64,000 bases of DNA, from positions 310,001 through 374,000 of the forward strand of contig JAKVBL010000003.1 in NCBI GenBank assembly GCA_022447365.1, written 5' to 3'. Under the pieces are notes generated by a model. The model was not told the origin of the DNA, ran no database searches, and saw only the letters and a list, made by a program, of their open reading frames with translations. Of the stretch, positions 1-8,218 are shown one piece after another (the stretch's first letter is position 1; each line of letters begins with the position of its first letter). This stretch comes from Oleiphilaceae bacterium. GTDB taxonomy: Bacteria; Pseudomonadota; Gammaproteobacteria; Pseudomonadales; Oleiphilaceae. Made by a program: the position numbers and the translations under genes.

Positions 1-813
1 GATAACATCATGCAAATGCCGGTTGAACGTCCGTCAGGAAAGTATTACTTGGCACGAGAGTCCTTTACCGGTGCTTTCCGTTGCGAGAATCTGAGTTTTG
101 CTTTTCCTGAGAAAGAGCATGCATTTATTAACGATTTATCTATTGAAATAGAAGCAGGTGATAAACTCGCGGTGATTGGTCGTATTGGTTCTGGCAAGAC
201 AACATTAATGAATCTTTTGACTGGTCTTTATGAACCCTCAGCAGGCAGCGTATTGATCGATGGGATTGATCTAAGACAAATCGACCCTGCTGACTTGCGC
301 AGAAACATTGGTGTAGTCACGCAAATCCCGCAGCTCCTATCAGGCACTATTCGCGATAGCATTGTTGCGGCGCTTCCTAGCGCTACTGACGAAGATATCT
401 TAAAGGCTGTTGAACGATCAGGCGTTGGTCACTTTGTGAATCAAGATCCCGAAGGGCTTGATAGAGATATTGGTGAGCAAGGACGATTTCTCTCGCTCGG
501 ACAACGTCAAACCCTTGCCATCGCGCGTGCTTTGCTGCCTGATCCGCCCATCCTCATTTTTGATGAGCCGAGTTCAAACCTAGACAAGTCGTCTGAGAAA
601 AAACTGATCGATCAATTAGCCGTCGTAGGGGAAGGGAAGACTATGATTTTTCTGACCCACAATCTTGAAATGCTCAAGCTTGCAAACAAAGTGCTCGTAC
701 TTGATGGCGGGCGAGTCGCAATGATGGGCGATAAAGAGGAGGTATTGGCGCGACTGAAAGGTTTAGGCGAACAGCCAAACACTCAATCGGATGCGGGAGG
801 TGAGCATGTCTGA
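1..813 (+). CDS. Type I secretion ABC transporter, C-terminal ATPase part (LapB-like), truncated by window start
   Basis: This is the nucleotide-binding half of an inner-membrane exporter that powers type I secretion of large RTX-type adhesins or toxins. The open frame runs to base 1 without a start, so the N-terminal and membrane domains lie outside the window. Visible motifs are Walker A (GRIGSGKTT), the signature loop in the LSLGQRQ form, Walker B (ILIFDEP) and the switch histidine in FLTHN. The LSLGQRQ variant instead of LSGGQ fits the LapB/LssB branch of type I exporters. It overlaps the next gene by 8 bases, and the following genes encode the membrane-fusion and outer-membrane partners. 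The substrate is not visible; it may lie upstream. The family call is firm, the LapB subfamily likely. Confidence 0.9.
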   Translation, partial: DNIMQMPVERPSGKYYLARESFTGAFRCENLSFAFPEKEHAFINDLSIEIEAGDKLAVIGRIGSGKTTLMNLLTGLYEPSAGSVLIDGIDLRQIDPADLRRNIGVVTQIPQLLSGTIRDSIVAALPSATDEDILKAVERSGVGHFVNQDPEGLDRDIGEQGRFLSLGQRQTLAIARALLPDPPILIFDEPSSNLDKSSEKKLIDQLAVVGEGKTMIFLTHNLEMLKLANKVLVLDGGRVAMMGDKEEVLARLKGLGEQPNTQSDAGGEHV

Positions 814-2146
814 TATCGATCATAAGCTCAATCAAGCTGAGTCACTCGAGAAGCAAGACGGAGGCTATGTCACAGATGCTATTCTTGCGAGTTTGCACCA
901 ACGACCTAAAGTCAGTGCATGGATTCTGTATGCCTTAAGTGCATTTTTTGTGATTGCACTAGTGTGGGCTGCATTAACCAATATGGATGAAATTATTCGT
1001 GGTGAAGCGAAGGCGATTCCATCGGCAAGCATTCAAAAGATTCAGAACCTTGAGGGCGGCATTCTTGAAGAAGTGATGGTACGCGATGGCCAACTTGTGG
1101 AAAAAGGTGCGGTATTGCTTGTCTTAGATGATACACAGGCATCGGCGAATCTTATTCAATCTGAAACGGAATACCTAGCAGCCTTAGCCAAAGCGGCTCG
1201 AATCGAAGCTGTCGTGAATATTACCGACCCCGTCTATCACAATTCTCTCTATAACAAAGCGCCGCAGTTTATTGATGCTGAAAACCAGTTGCTCGAAATT
1301 CAACTCAATGAGCACAACAGTAATTTGCGCATTATTGAACTGGAAATGGAAGAAGCGCAACAAGAGCTCGCGAGTGCTAATCAAGCCTTACGCAGCTATC
1401 AACAACAACTACGTTTATCCAAAGAGCAACGTCGAATTAATGCACCGCTCGTTAAACAAGGAGCTGTGCCGGCAATTGAGTTGTTGAATATCGATCAGCG
1501 TATTTCTGAACTAAATCTTGAAGTAGGTAGAAGCAAATCGGACATCCCTCAGATCAAAAGCAAACTGATGCGACTTGAGCAGAAGAAAAGAGCGGTTGTC
1601 GAAGAGTTTCGTGGCGAAGCACAAAAAGAGTTAGCGGATGTGCGCGCCAACATTGAGATTGCCAATGCAGATATTAGCAGACGCGCCGACCAGCAAAGAC
1701 GAACACAAGTGACAGCGCCTATTACTGGGGTAATCAAAAAAGTACATGTGTCGACGGTGGGTGAGGTCGTACAGCCAGGGATGACGATGATCGAAATTGT
1801 CCCTGCCGATGATGAAATTATCTTTGAGACCAAAGTGAGGCCCAAAGACATTGGCTTTGTGAAAGTAGGTTTGCCTGGAAAAATTAAGGTCAGTGCCTAT
1901 GAGTTTGCAACCTATGGTGGGCTGGAAGGCGTGGTATCGAATGTGAGTGCAGATACTTTATTGGATGAAAAGACAGGCACGAACTACTATCTGGTGAAAC
2001 TTACTGTCGCCAATATGCTGACCGACGTAGCTGGAAATGAGTTGCCTATTATTCCCGGGATGCAGGCAGCGGTTGATATTCAAGTTGGGCAAAAGTCGGT
2101 GTTGGAATATTTCTTTAAACCCGTTCTTCGGATGGTTAAGTCATGA
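806..2146 (+). CDS. HlyD/LapC-family type I secretion membrane-fusion protein
   Basis: This is the periplasmic adaptor of the type I secretion system, linking the inner-membrane ABC exporter to the TolC-like channel. I start it at 806, because GGAGG lies just upstream at 797-801; an in-frame ATG at 791 would place that Shine-Dalgarno inside the gene. The protein is about 446 residues. A short cytoplasmic tail is followed by one membrane helix near residues 35-55, then a biotinyl-lipoyl half-motif (QNLEGGILEEV), a long Glu/Gln/Ala-rich coiled coil around residues 130-280, the second lipoyl half (TAPITGVIKKV) and a C-terminal beta-barrel domain. It overlaps both neighbours by a few bases, as expected for translational coupling in a lapB-lapC-lapE operon. 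Confidence 0.92.
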   Translation: MSDIDHKLNQAESLEKQDGGYVTDAILASLHQRPKVSAWILYALSAFFVIALVWAALTNMDEIIRGEAKAIPSASIQKIQNLEGGILEEVMVRDGQLVEKGAVLLVLDDTQASANLIQSETEYLAALAKAARIEAVVNITDPVYHNSLYNKAPQFIDAENQLLEIQLNEHNSNLRIIELEMEEAQQELASANQALRSYQQQLRLSKEQRRINAPLVKQGAVPAIELLNIDQRISELNLEVGRSKSDIPQIKSKLMRLEQKKRAVVEEFRGEAQKELADVRANIEIANADISRRADQQRRTQVTAPITGVIKKVHVSTVGEVVQPGMTMIEIVPADDEIIFETKVRPKDIGFVKVGLPGKIKVSAYEFATYGGLEGVVSNVSADTLLDEKTGTNYYLVKLTVANMLTDVAGNELPIIPGMQAAVDIQVGQKSVLEYFFKPVLRMVKS

Positions 2147-3459
2147 GTCATTTTTCAATTCTGTGGCGCACTTTACTTATGATCTTCGTGTGCCTATATG
2201 CGAGTAAAGGCATCACAGGAAGTTTAGAAGCTGTTGTGCAAGAAAGTTTGTCGACGAACCCTCAAGTTCGCTTTAGCTTTAGCGCCCTAAAATCGGCGTA
2301 TTATCAAGATAAAAGCTCGATTGCAGGGTTTTTGCCAACCTTACGTTTAAGCGGCGATTACGGCCGAGAATATACAGACAATGACCAACGCAGCAGTACT
2401 GATATGACGCGTCGTCAGGCACGTTTGCAGTTGCGCCAACCTCTATACCGAGGAGGACAATCTGCGGCGGAATCCTCTCGTACTCGAGCGACCTTTATGT
2501 CGGCTAGCTATCGAGTGAAAGAAGCCTCTGAAAACTTCGGTTTAGAGATCGTTGAAAACTATTTGAATGTGCTTAAAGCCAAAGAGCTGGTATTACTCGC
2601 ACAGGAAAATCTCGATATGCATTACAACATCAAACAAAAGGTCGATGACAGGCACGAACAAGGTGTCGGTGACAAAGCAGATATTGCACAAATTAATGGG
2701 CGTATTAGTCGTGCGGAAGCGAACTTAAACAATGCCCGAAATGAATTGATGGACACCCGCAGCCGATATATTTCTTTGGTCGGGAGCTTGTCCATCTCTA
2801 TGAACAAGCCTCAAGCTGACAAATCTTATATTCCTGACTCACGCTCACAAGCGCAGAGCGTGGCATTGGCAAATAATCCGACCATTTTGTTATCAACCTT
2901 CGATGTGAAAGCAGCTCAAGCGCAGTACAAATCGCGCAAGTCGGGTTATTACCCGCAAGTCGATTTGGTCATCGATGGTGGACAGAAAAAGAATGTGTCT
3001 GGGTTTAATGGCGAAGAAGAGGATGCGAGTGCCGTTGTCGAGTTGAATTGGAATTTATTCAACGGGACGCGCGATGTAAATGAAGCTAAAGCTTACTACT
3101 ACAAAGTGGAAGAAGCGCAGATGATCTCGAACAATGCGCGCCGCCAAGTGATGGAGCGTATCGACTTGATCTGGGGTGGCTATTTGCGCGATCAGCGCAA
3201 TATCGAAGTACTCCGAGAGTATGTTGTGTCAGCCAAACAGGCAGAAACACTTTATAACTCCCAGTTTCAGGTCAACCGTCGCTCATTGCTTGATTTGCTT
3301 GATAGCTCCAACGAATTGTTTGAAGCGCGAAAGTCTTACTTAGATACTGAATATAGCCTTTTAACAGACCAGTACAGACTGATGCATATTCAAGGATTTT
3401 TGTTAGAGAGTATGCGCATCAATATTGAGAAAACGATCAAAGAGGAGGTTGAGCGATGA
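2143..3459 (+). CDS. TolC/LapE-family outer-membrane efflux protein
   Basis: This is the outer-membrane channel component of the type I secretion system. It has a hydrophobic N-terminal signal segment (about residues 7-24), then two TolC-type repeats rich in predicted alpha-helical coiled coil. The typical motifs are visible: AxxNPQVRFSFS-like near the start of repeat 1, LRQPLYRGG, and in repeat 2 a VELNWNLFNGTRD segment matching the L.W.LF.G motif of the family. Its length of 438 residues is normal. The start ATG overlaps the stop of the membrane-fusion gene by 4 bases, and its stop overlaps the next gene by 4 bases, so five genes here are tightly coupled. Confidence 0.92.
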   Translation: MSHFSILWRTLLMIFVCLYASKGITGSLEAVVQESLSTNPQVRFSFSALKSAYYQDKSSIAGFLPTLRLSGDYGREYTDNDQRSSTDMTRRQARLQLRQPLYRGGQSAAESSRTRATFMSASYRVKEASENFGLEIVENYLNVLKAKELVLLAQENLDMHYNIKQKVDDRHEQGVGDKADIAQINGRISRAEANLNNARNELMDTRSRYISLVGSLSISMNKPQADKSYIPDSRSQAQSVALANNPTILLSTFDVKAAQAQYKSRKSGYYPQVDLVIDGGQKKNVSGFNGEEEDASAVVELNWNLFNGTRDVNEAKAYYYKVEEAQMISNNARRQVMERIDLIWGGYLRDQRNIEVLREYVVSAKQAETLYNSQFQVNRRSLLDLLDSSNELFEARKSYLDTEYSLLTDQYRLMHIQGFLLESMRINIEKTIKEEVER

Positions 3460-4214
3460 AATGTTTAGTCGTGAGAACCTGTATGGCGTTTGCCGCGATC
3501 TTGTTTATTTTGGGGTGCTCAAGTACTCCTACTGAAGAGTCAAAAGAAGATCTTTTTGGTTCTGGGTTGGCCTCTGCTGAAACGAGTGATTGGCGCGGTT
3601 ACGAGCATGATCGTTTAAACATCAAAGCCGGAAATTTGATTGATCATGATCGCGATGGTGTCATCCATGAGCGAGATGATTGTCCAGATACATTGCGAGG
3701 CGGAGTGGTTGACAACAAAGGTTGTGCGCAGTTGCTAAGCGATATTCAGCAAAGCTTTCTGCAAATCAATTTTGATACTGACTCGGCGAAAGTGAAGCCG
3801 GAATATATCGAAAATATTGGCACTGTTGCTTATGAATACCATGACCTTGTTCAAGCGACCGATGATCCTCCCTTTATTCTCGTTGAAGGACACACCGACA
3901 ACGTCGGATCACGTGCATATAACAATGCTCTATCTTTGCGTCGTGCTCGAGCGGTCGCGACGGTGTTGATTGAAAAGTTTTCGGTGAACAAAGAACACAT
4001 TCTGATTTCAGGGCAGGGGTTCGATTATCCAATTGCTGATAATTCAACCAAGCGCGGTCGCGCAAAAAATCGCCGCATGATCACTTATTTCGCAAAGCAT
4101 GACCGATTCCAGAAAACGCAATGGAACATATGGACGGTTGAATTACGCTCGAATCAAAACGACAGTGAAGATAAACGTCGTTTTCAAACTGTTGATATCG
4201 AAGAGGCGTTATAA
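3456..4214 (+). CDS. OmpA-family peptidoglycan-binding lipoprotein
   Basis: The protein has a lipoprotein signal peptide with the lipobox FILGC, so Cys21 should be the lipidated residue. A short Asp-rich calcium-binding-like segment (DHDRDGVIHERDDCPDT) resembles a thrombospondin type 3 repeat. An OmpA C-terminal domain follows, with GHTDNVGSRAYN and a run of Leu/Arg residues (LSLRRARAV), the segment that grips diaminopimelate in peptidoglycan. A poorly conserved tail of about 40 residues follows the domain. It overlaps the TolC-like gene by 4 bases. OmpA-like lipoproteins are common companions of Lap/Bap secretion loci and may anchor the channel to the cell wall; that role is inference here. 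Confidence 0.88.
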   Translation: MKCLVVRTCMAFAAILFILGCSSTPTEESKEDLFGSGLASAETSDWRGYEHDRLNIKAGNLIDHDRDGVIHERDDCPDTLRGGVVDNKGCAQLLSDIQQSFLQINFDTDSAKVKPEYIENIGTVAYEYHDLVQATDDPPFILVEGHTDNVGSRAYNNALSLRRARAVATVLIEKFSVNKEHILISGQGFDYPIADNSTKRGRAKNRRMITYFAKHDRFQKTQWNIWTVELRSNQNDSEDKRRFQTVDIEEAL

Positions 4215-4216
4215 CT

Positions 4217-5284
4217 ATGGCTTTTTCAATTAAGAGATGCATTGGCGTTGTATTGCTCTTAAGTTTGCTAGCAGCTTGCGCTAGTAATGACGTGAACACC
4301 GAACCGCAGCATGAAGAGCGGGCATCGGAACAATCTGCTGATGATGCTGTGAACACAGAGTTGGTCAGTGCGCCTCAGGAACGAGAGCTCAGAATTGGAA
4401 TATCTAATTTTGCCGAGCAAGATCTAATCTATGAACTAACCAAAGCATGGTTGGCGAAAAACACAAAGACTCAGCATATTCGTTTAAAGGCCGTGAATTT
4501 CGAGAACTTCACAGGCGCGGTAAATGCGATGCGTGACGACAAAATTGATCTTTACTGGGGTTACACAGCGTCATTTTTGAGTGCTTACAATATCAAAACC
4601 TCACCACCGTACGACGCTAAACTCGTCTATGAGAGAGTGAAATCTGTTCTAGCAGAAAACGAAAGCCAGTTTTCTCTTCTAGATTACTCTCCTTTGCATA
4701 ATGATTATGCCTTTGTTGTGCGCAGAGATATTCAAGATTTTGTCGCTGTGCGTGACTTATCTGAGGTCGCGAGCTCAAACCGAAAGTGGGTGTTTGGCAT
4801 TGAACCAGATTATCTCGAGTATCGGGATCATGACGGATGGGAAGCACTCGCCAAGTTTTATGGATTTAATCTCGCCAACATCGAGATTAAGCAGATCTAC
4901 GAGCGTGAAGATTTATACCGTGCCTTGAGGCTTGGTATGGTCGACGTGGGATTGGTGTATAAGACCGACCAAGAGCTGGATTTAGGCTACTTGCGCTTGC
5001 TTGAGGACGACAAGTTATTTTTCTCCCCTTACAACATGGTGCCCGTACTTAGAACAGATTTGCTAAAAGCAGAACCGGCACTAGTTAGTTCATTGAATGC
5101 CATATCAGGAAGTTTGAGCAATGAATTGATGCGCTACCTTTTGCAGCGTTATGAAATAGACGGTGTTGAGCTAGAAGTCATCAGTGAAGAGTTTTTGCTT
5201 TGTGTTGATGATCGTCATCATAGCGAAGATGCGGATAGTAGCTTGGCCCACCAAGGCGGTACCTCGATTTGCCATGAGTCATAA
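4217..5284 (+). CDS. Glycine-betaine/OpuAC-type substrate-binding lipoprotein in the secretion operon
   Basis: The N terminus is a lipoprotein signal with lipobox LLAAC. Residues from about 55 onward match the OpuAC/ProX periplasmic binding fold: ELRIGISNFAEQ at the first strand, a DLYWGYTAS segment, and DVGLVYKTDQ near the hinge. Such proteins normally deliver quaternary amines (glycine betaine, choline) to an ABC importer, but no importer permease or ATPase lies nearby. It starts 2 bases after the OmpA-like gene and so is the fifth gene of the type I secretion operon. It might sense a ligand or help assembly rather than import. An unusual acidic/Ser-rich tail of about 30 residues follows the fold. 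The fold call is good; the function is unknown. Confidence 0.75.
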   Translation: MAFSIKRCIGVVLLLSLLAACASNDVNTEPQHEERASEQSADDAVNTELVSAPQERELRIGISNFAEQDLIYELTKAWLAKNTKTQHIRLKAVNFENFTGAVNAMRDDKIDLYWGYTASFLSAYNIKTSPPYDAKLVYERVKSVLAENESQFSLLDYSPLHNDYAFVVRRDIQDFVAVRDLSEVASSNRKWVFGIEPDYLEYRDHDGWEALAKFYGFNLANIEIKQIYEREDLYRALRLGMVDVGLVYKTDQELDLGYLRLLEDDKLFFSPYNMVPVLRTDLLKAEPALVSSLNAISGSLSNELMRYLLQRYEIDGVELEVISEEFLLCVDDRHHSEDADSSLAHQGGTSICHES

Positions 5285-5314
5285 GCGTGTTTTTGGGCAA
5301 AACCAAGCTTTAGG

Positions 5315-5641
5315 TTAGTTTGGTTTTTCTGCTTCACAGCTCCAACAAATTTCAAAAGCAGGCGGGTTTTCTTCTGTACAATCAGGACATCGCCAGTGAG
5401 TTTTATCGTTGGCGCCGTGCATCGCTTCTTCAATTAATTCAGCGGCTTTATCTGTTTGGAGTTCATCAACCCATATCTCGGGCCACACCTCGATAGGCGG
5501 TACTTCGCCGGCAGCACTGCCGCCAAAAACATTTTTTAGTTCACAGCCGATACCGTTATTCTCAAGGATGTTTTTGATGTTATGCACGACCATAGAGTTG
5601 TCGTGGCTAAATATTCGAATCATAGTTTTCTCGTCAGACAT
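5315..5641 (-). CDS. DUF2007-type small protein with C-terminal zinc-ribbon
   Basis: A 108-residue protein. Residues 7-75 resemble the DUF2007 (putative signal-transducing) domain: a ferredoxin-like opening (IRIFSHDN), a Gly-rich middle, and the IEVWPEIWVDE strand. The C terminus adds a four-cysteine RanBP2-like zinc knuckle (WRCPDC, then CWSCE, about residues 83-103). The start overlaps the stop of the upstream gene on the same strand by 8 bases, so the two are translationally coupled. An internal ATG seven codons in is an alternative start. DUF2007 proteins have no settled biochemical role; the zinc knuckle suggests protein or nucleic-acid contact, which is inference. Confidence 0.75.
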   Translation of the reverse strand: MSDEKTMIRIFSHDNSMVVHNIKNILENNGIGCELKNVFGGSAAGEVPPIEVWPEIWVDELQTDKAAELIEEAMHGANDKTHWRCPDCTEENPPAFEICWSCEAEKPN

Positions 5642-5975
5642 CTGAACTTAGACGATATGTTTCTTGTTTGGTTCTCAAATATAAATACAAAGCGAAGCCG
5701 ACTGCCACGCCCGGTACTAATCCTAAGGCCATACATAGCGGGCCATATTTGTACCCGAATTGCTTGCGTTCGTAAAGGATCCAGGCGCTCATAATGAACC
5801 AGCACATAATCACGTCAGTTGAATAACCAGCCGCGAAAGGGTTAACGAAGCCTGCTGTAAAAGCACCGATTATATCGCCATCAACCAAAGCGGCAGGTGC
5901 GGTATAAAGTGCGAACACGGCGAGGAAGATTGCTGCTGAAATACCGATACTGAGTTTGAAAGTGTTTTCGTTCAT
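5634..5975 (-). CDS. Small integral membrane protein, DUF2834-like
   Basis: A 113-residue protein with three hydrophobic segments (about residues 9-30, 52-68 and 78-101). The pattern of FVNPFAAGYSTDVIMCWF followed by a basic loop and a Gly/Pro-rich last helix matches the DUF2834 family, whose members are small inner-membrane proteins of unknown function. It is the first gene of a two-gene unit with the DUF2007-type protein, overlapping it by 8 bases. I see no catalytic residues. Confidence 0.7.
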   Translation of the reverse strand: MNENTFKLSIGISAAIFLAVFALYTAPAALVDGDIIGAFTAGFVNPFAAGYSTDVIMCWFIMSAWILYERKQFGYKYGPLCMALGLVPGVAVGFALYLYLRTKQETYRLSSDV

Positions 5976-6024
5976 GGGAAATGAAGTCCGTGTTGTTACT
6001 TTCTATTTCTTATTTGATGTGCGC

Positions 6025-6386
6025 TTATAAATTTGGGATGTCGCCAAAGAAACCTATTACGCTAGCGACTTGATCGTTATTGTCTATTTCGACGACATCA
6101 AAGCCTTTTAGTACCAGTTTGTCGCCTTGGTGAATTGCCCAGTGATAGCGTAAAAACCATGCTGTGCGTCCCAGCCGCTCGTTCGAGAATACACGGCATT
6201 GGGCAATTCAGTTTTTACTTTATGAACATTCAGTTCAAAGCCATCAATACCTGTCACATCGATCATCGGATCGACAAAACGAATTTCCGGGTTTAGTGCG
6301 AGATCAAGATGCGCGCGTACTTTCGATGGGTCAGGTTCGTTCCACGCAGCAAGCATATGGTCAAGCGATTTAGGGTATGTCGACAT
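6025..6386 (-). pseudogene. NTF2/SnoaL-like protein, frameshifted
   Basis: The first 78 or so codons encode the start of a SnoaL/NTF2-like fold (DHMLAAWNEPDPSKVRAHL, FVDPMIDVTGIDG). In frame, the gene ends early at 6108. One base off, translation continues as RYHWAIHQGDKLVLKGFD and ends GFFGDIPNL with a stop at 6025-6027, exactly the normal C terminus of the family. The switch lies at a run of five A (6152-6156). Adding one A there restores a roughly 120-residue intact protein. So this is either a one-base deletion in the genome or a homopolymer sequencing error. Substrate unknown; members of the fold bind small hydrophobic molecules or act as isomerases. Confidence 0.8.
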
Positions 6387-6511
6387 AGTGATTCTCTTTT
6401 ATTCTTATTCGAAAAATGTAGTGTCTTACAGTAGGCTTCATTTTGTATCATGCGAGCCTTAAGGTTCGCAATTGTGTATGCGGTCAATCTTGGCATGTAG
6501 AGGTATGTGTG

Positions 6512-6958
6512 ATGGAATTCTTTCCTTATACAGAGGGATATAAAGATGCGTGCTTGGCACTGTTCGATGCAAACTGCCCACAATATTTTGCTGAGAATGA
6601 ACGTGCCGATTACGCGCAGTTTTTAGATCCTGTTCCTGATGGGTATCGCGTTGGCGTTATCAATGATGCTGTTACCGCAGCCTACGGCATGCGCGTTGAT
6701 GAAATGACGGCAAGAGCCCGCATCGTTTGGATCATGGTTGCGCCGTCAAGTGCTGGCTCGGGTGTCGGCACGGAGATGATGAACAACGCAAAATCCTTTG
6801 CAGTGGAAGCGAGTGCGCCAGTCATCGATATTGCAGCAAGTCATTTATCGGCGCCATTTTTTGCCAAGCATGGTGCGGTTGTTCTGAGCGAAACTCAAGA
6901 TGCCTGGGGGCAGGGCATGCATCGTGTCGATATGGAATTAGCACTCCCGAGTGGTTAG
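6512..6958 (+). CDS. GNAT-family N-acetyltransferase
   Basis: A 148-residue acetyltransferase fold. The central acetyl-CoA motif reads IVWIMVAPSSAGSGVGTEMM (a beta strand followed by the Q/RxxGxG-like loop), and a C-terminal LSAPFFAKHGAVVLSE segment is typical of GNAT enzymes. I start it at the ATG at 6512, preceded by AGAGG; the longer in-frame extension from 6443 looks non-coding. The acceptor substrate cannot be read from sequence. It stands alone, divergent from the frameshifted NTF2-like gene. Confidence 0.8.
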   Translation: MEFFPYTEGYKDACLALFDANCPQYFAENERADYAQFLDPVPDGYRVGVINDAVTAAYGMRVDEMTARARIVWIMVAPSSAGSGVGTEMMNNAKSFAVEASAPVIDIAASHLSAPFFAKHGAVVLSETQDAWGQGMHRVDMELALPSG

Positions 6959-7013
6959 CGCTTCTGATTGAAAGTGGTCACAAGATAAATTAGATCTGAG
7001 TATTAAAAGAGTT

Positions 7014-7778
7014 ATGTGTGAACTTCTGGCGATGAGCGCCAACGTCCCAACCGATATTTGTTTTAGTTTTACAGGATTGTTGCAGCGTGGCGGTGCGACT
7101 GGGCCGCATAAAGATGGTTGGGGTTTAGTGTTTTATGAGGCGAATGGCGTACGCGAGTTTAAAGATCATTTGCCTAGTTCAGAATCCTTGATTGCGCGCT
7201 TTCTTCAAACCTATCCAATTAAAAGTAATACGGTGGTTTCGCATATTCGCCAAGCTAATGTTGGTGAGGTGTCGTTGGCCAACACCCATCCATTTCAGCG
7301 CGAGCTATGGGGTAAGCCTTGGACCTTCGCACATAATGGTCAGCTTAAAGAATTCAGCCAGTTTGAACTGACACGTTTTCGCCCAGTTGGCTCCACCGAT
7401 AGCGAGCATCTGTTCTGTTGGTTGATGGGGCAGTTAGACGAGCATTTCTCGTGCTGCCCGAGCTGGGAAGAGTGGGTGCCTTTTGTGCATCAGTGTTGTT
7501 TGAAAATTCACGAAGCCGGCATCGCAAATATCATACTGAGTAATGGCGATGCGCTCTTTACCTTCTGTTCTACCAAGCTCAGTTGGATTACCCGCCGTGC
7601 ACCGTTTGGCGAAGCGAAACTTGCTGATACCGATGTCACCATCGACTTTTCAAATGAAACCAGTGAAAACGATGTAGTTAGTGTGGTTGCGACCGAACCG
7701 CTCACCGTGGATGAGACTTGGACCAAACTCGAACCGGGGAGTTGTTGTGTGTTTGTTGATGGAGAGTTAGTTGGATAG
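7014..7778 (+). CDS. Class II glutamine amidotransferase (YafJ-like)
   Basis: The protein starts MCELLAMS, so Cys2 becomes the N-terminal nucleophile after Met removal, as in class II (Ntn) amidotransferases. Further family marks are the GPHKDGWGLVFY segment, the NTHPFQRELWG loop and FAHNGQL, which holds the glutamine-binding and oxyanion residues. At 254 residues it is a stand-alone glutaminase domain of the YafJ type, without a synthase domain. The ammonia acceptor is unknown. A frequent cellular role suggested for such proteins is glutaminase or gamma-glutamyl chemistry, which I cannot confirm. Confidence 0.88.
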   Translation: MCELLAMSANVPTDICFSFTGLLQRGGATGPHKDGWGLVFYEANGVREFKDHLPSSESLIARFLQTYPIKSNTVVSHIRQANVGEVSLANTHPFQRELWGKPWTFAHNGQLKEFSQFELTRFRPVGSTDSEHLFCWLMGQLDEHFSCCPSWEEWVPFVHQCCLKIHEAGIANIILSNGDALFTFCSTKLSWITRRAPFGEAKLADTDVTIDFSNETSENDVVSVVATEPLTVDETWTKLEPGSCCVFVDGELVG

Positions 7779-7860
7779 AAGGTTGTTCTGTCGAATGATT
7801 GCTAAGCACTCTTATCAACTTGCACATTAGCTAATCGTTATTGCTTCATTCTAATACGTC

Positions 7861-7880
7861 ATTTCCGCGAAGGCGGAAAT
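7861..7880. repeat. REP-like palindrome
   Basis: A perfect 8-bp stem, ATTTCCGC/GCGGAAAT, around a GAAG loop. The core resembles the TTCCGCGAAGGCGGAA-type intergenic palindrome common in proteobacterial genomes. One copy is seen in the window. Confidence 0.6.
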
Positions 7881-7960
7881 CCATTGTGTTGATCTTTGGT
7901 TTTTTGTAGAAAAATCCTAGTTTCTACTCTTCTTTTCCTGTCGGTGGCGACCGACTGCGC

Positions 7961-7992
7961 CCAAGGGTATTTGTCTCGCCAAACACCCTTGG
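7961..7992. repeat. Strong intergenic hairpin
   Basis: CCAAGGGTATTTG pairs with CAAACACCCTTGG across a 6-base loop (TCTCGC), giving 13 pairs with one mismatch. It has no T-run, so it is not a standard terminator. It lies in a GC-richer island inside AT-rich spacer DNA, which suggests a dispersed repeat. Confidence 0.6.
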
Positions 7993-8218
7993 ATCCCAAA
8001 GGCGACCCGGATCGCTTGCGCGCTCGACGGGATAAATGCTTCGTTGTAGTTCCTCATAACTTGGTTTTTTCGTTGTTTTTCTTTTTGATATAACTAAATT
8101 ACCGAAGTATAAGGTGAGTAAAAAGTCTGCATTGCATACTCTTGCACTCGGTTTTGCAGAGAAGAGTACTTTTCTTATGCAGATTCAAAAATAATAATTT
8201 TTAAGGAGTAGTAAATAG

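Larger units (their letters stand above)
7779..8218. other. Intergenic stretch with two hairpins and no credible gene
   Basis: A gap of 440 bases before the M48-pilin gene. It holds two separate palindromes (7861-7880 and 7961-7992, listed separately), a smaller one (TCGGT/ACCGA, 7941-7954) and an imperfect TACTCTT/AAGAGTA pair near 8135-8170. A short open frame at 7896-8093 has no Shine-Dalgarno and runs through the hairpins, so I do not call it. A clear ribosome-binding site (AAGGAG) lies just before the ATG at 8219. Confidence 0.6.

Noticed and set aside
7896..8093. A 65-codon open frame in the gap before the M48-pilin gene
   Set aside because: It has no ribosome-binding site, a biased low-complexity sequence and runs through the two hairpins.
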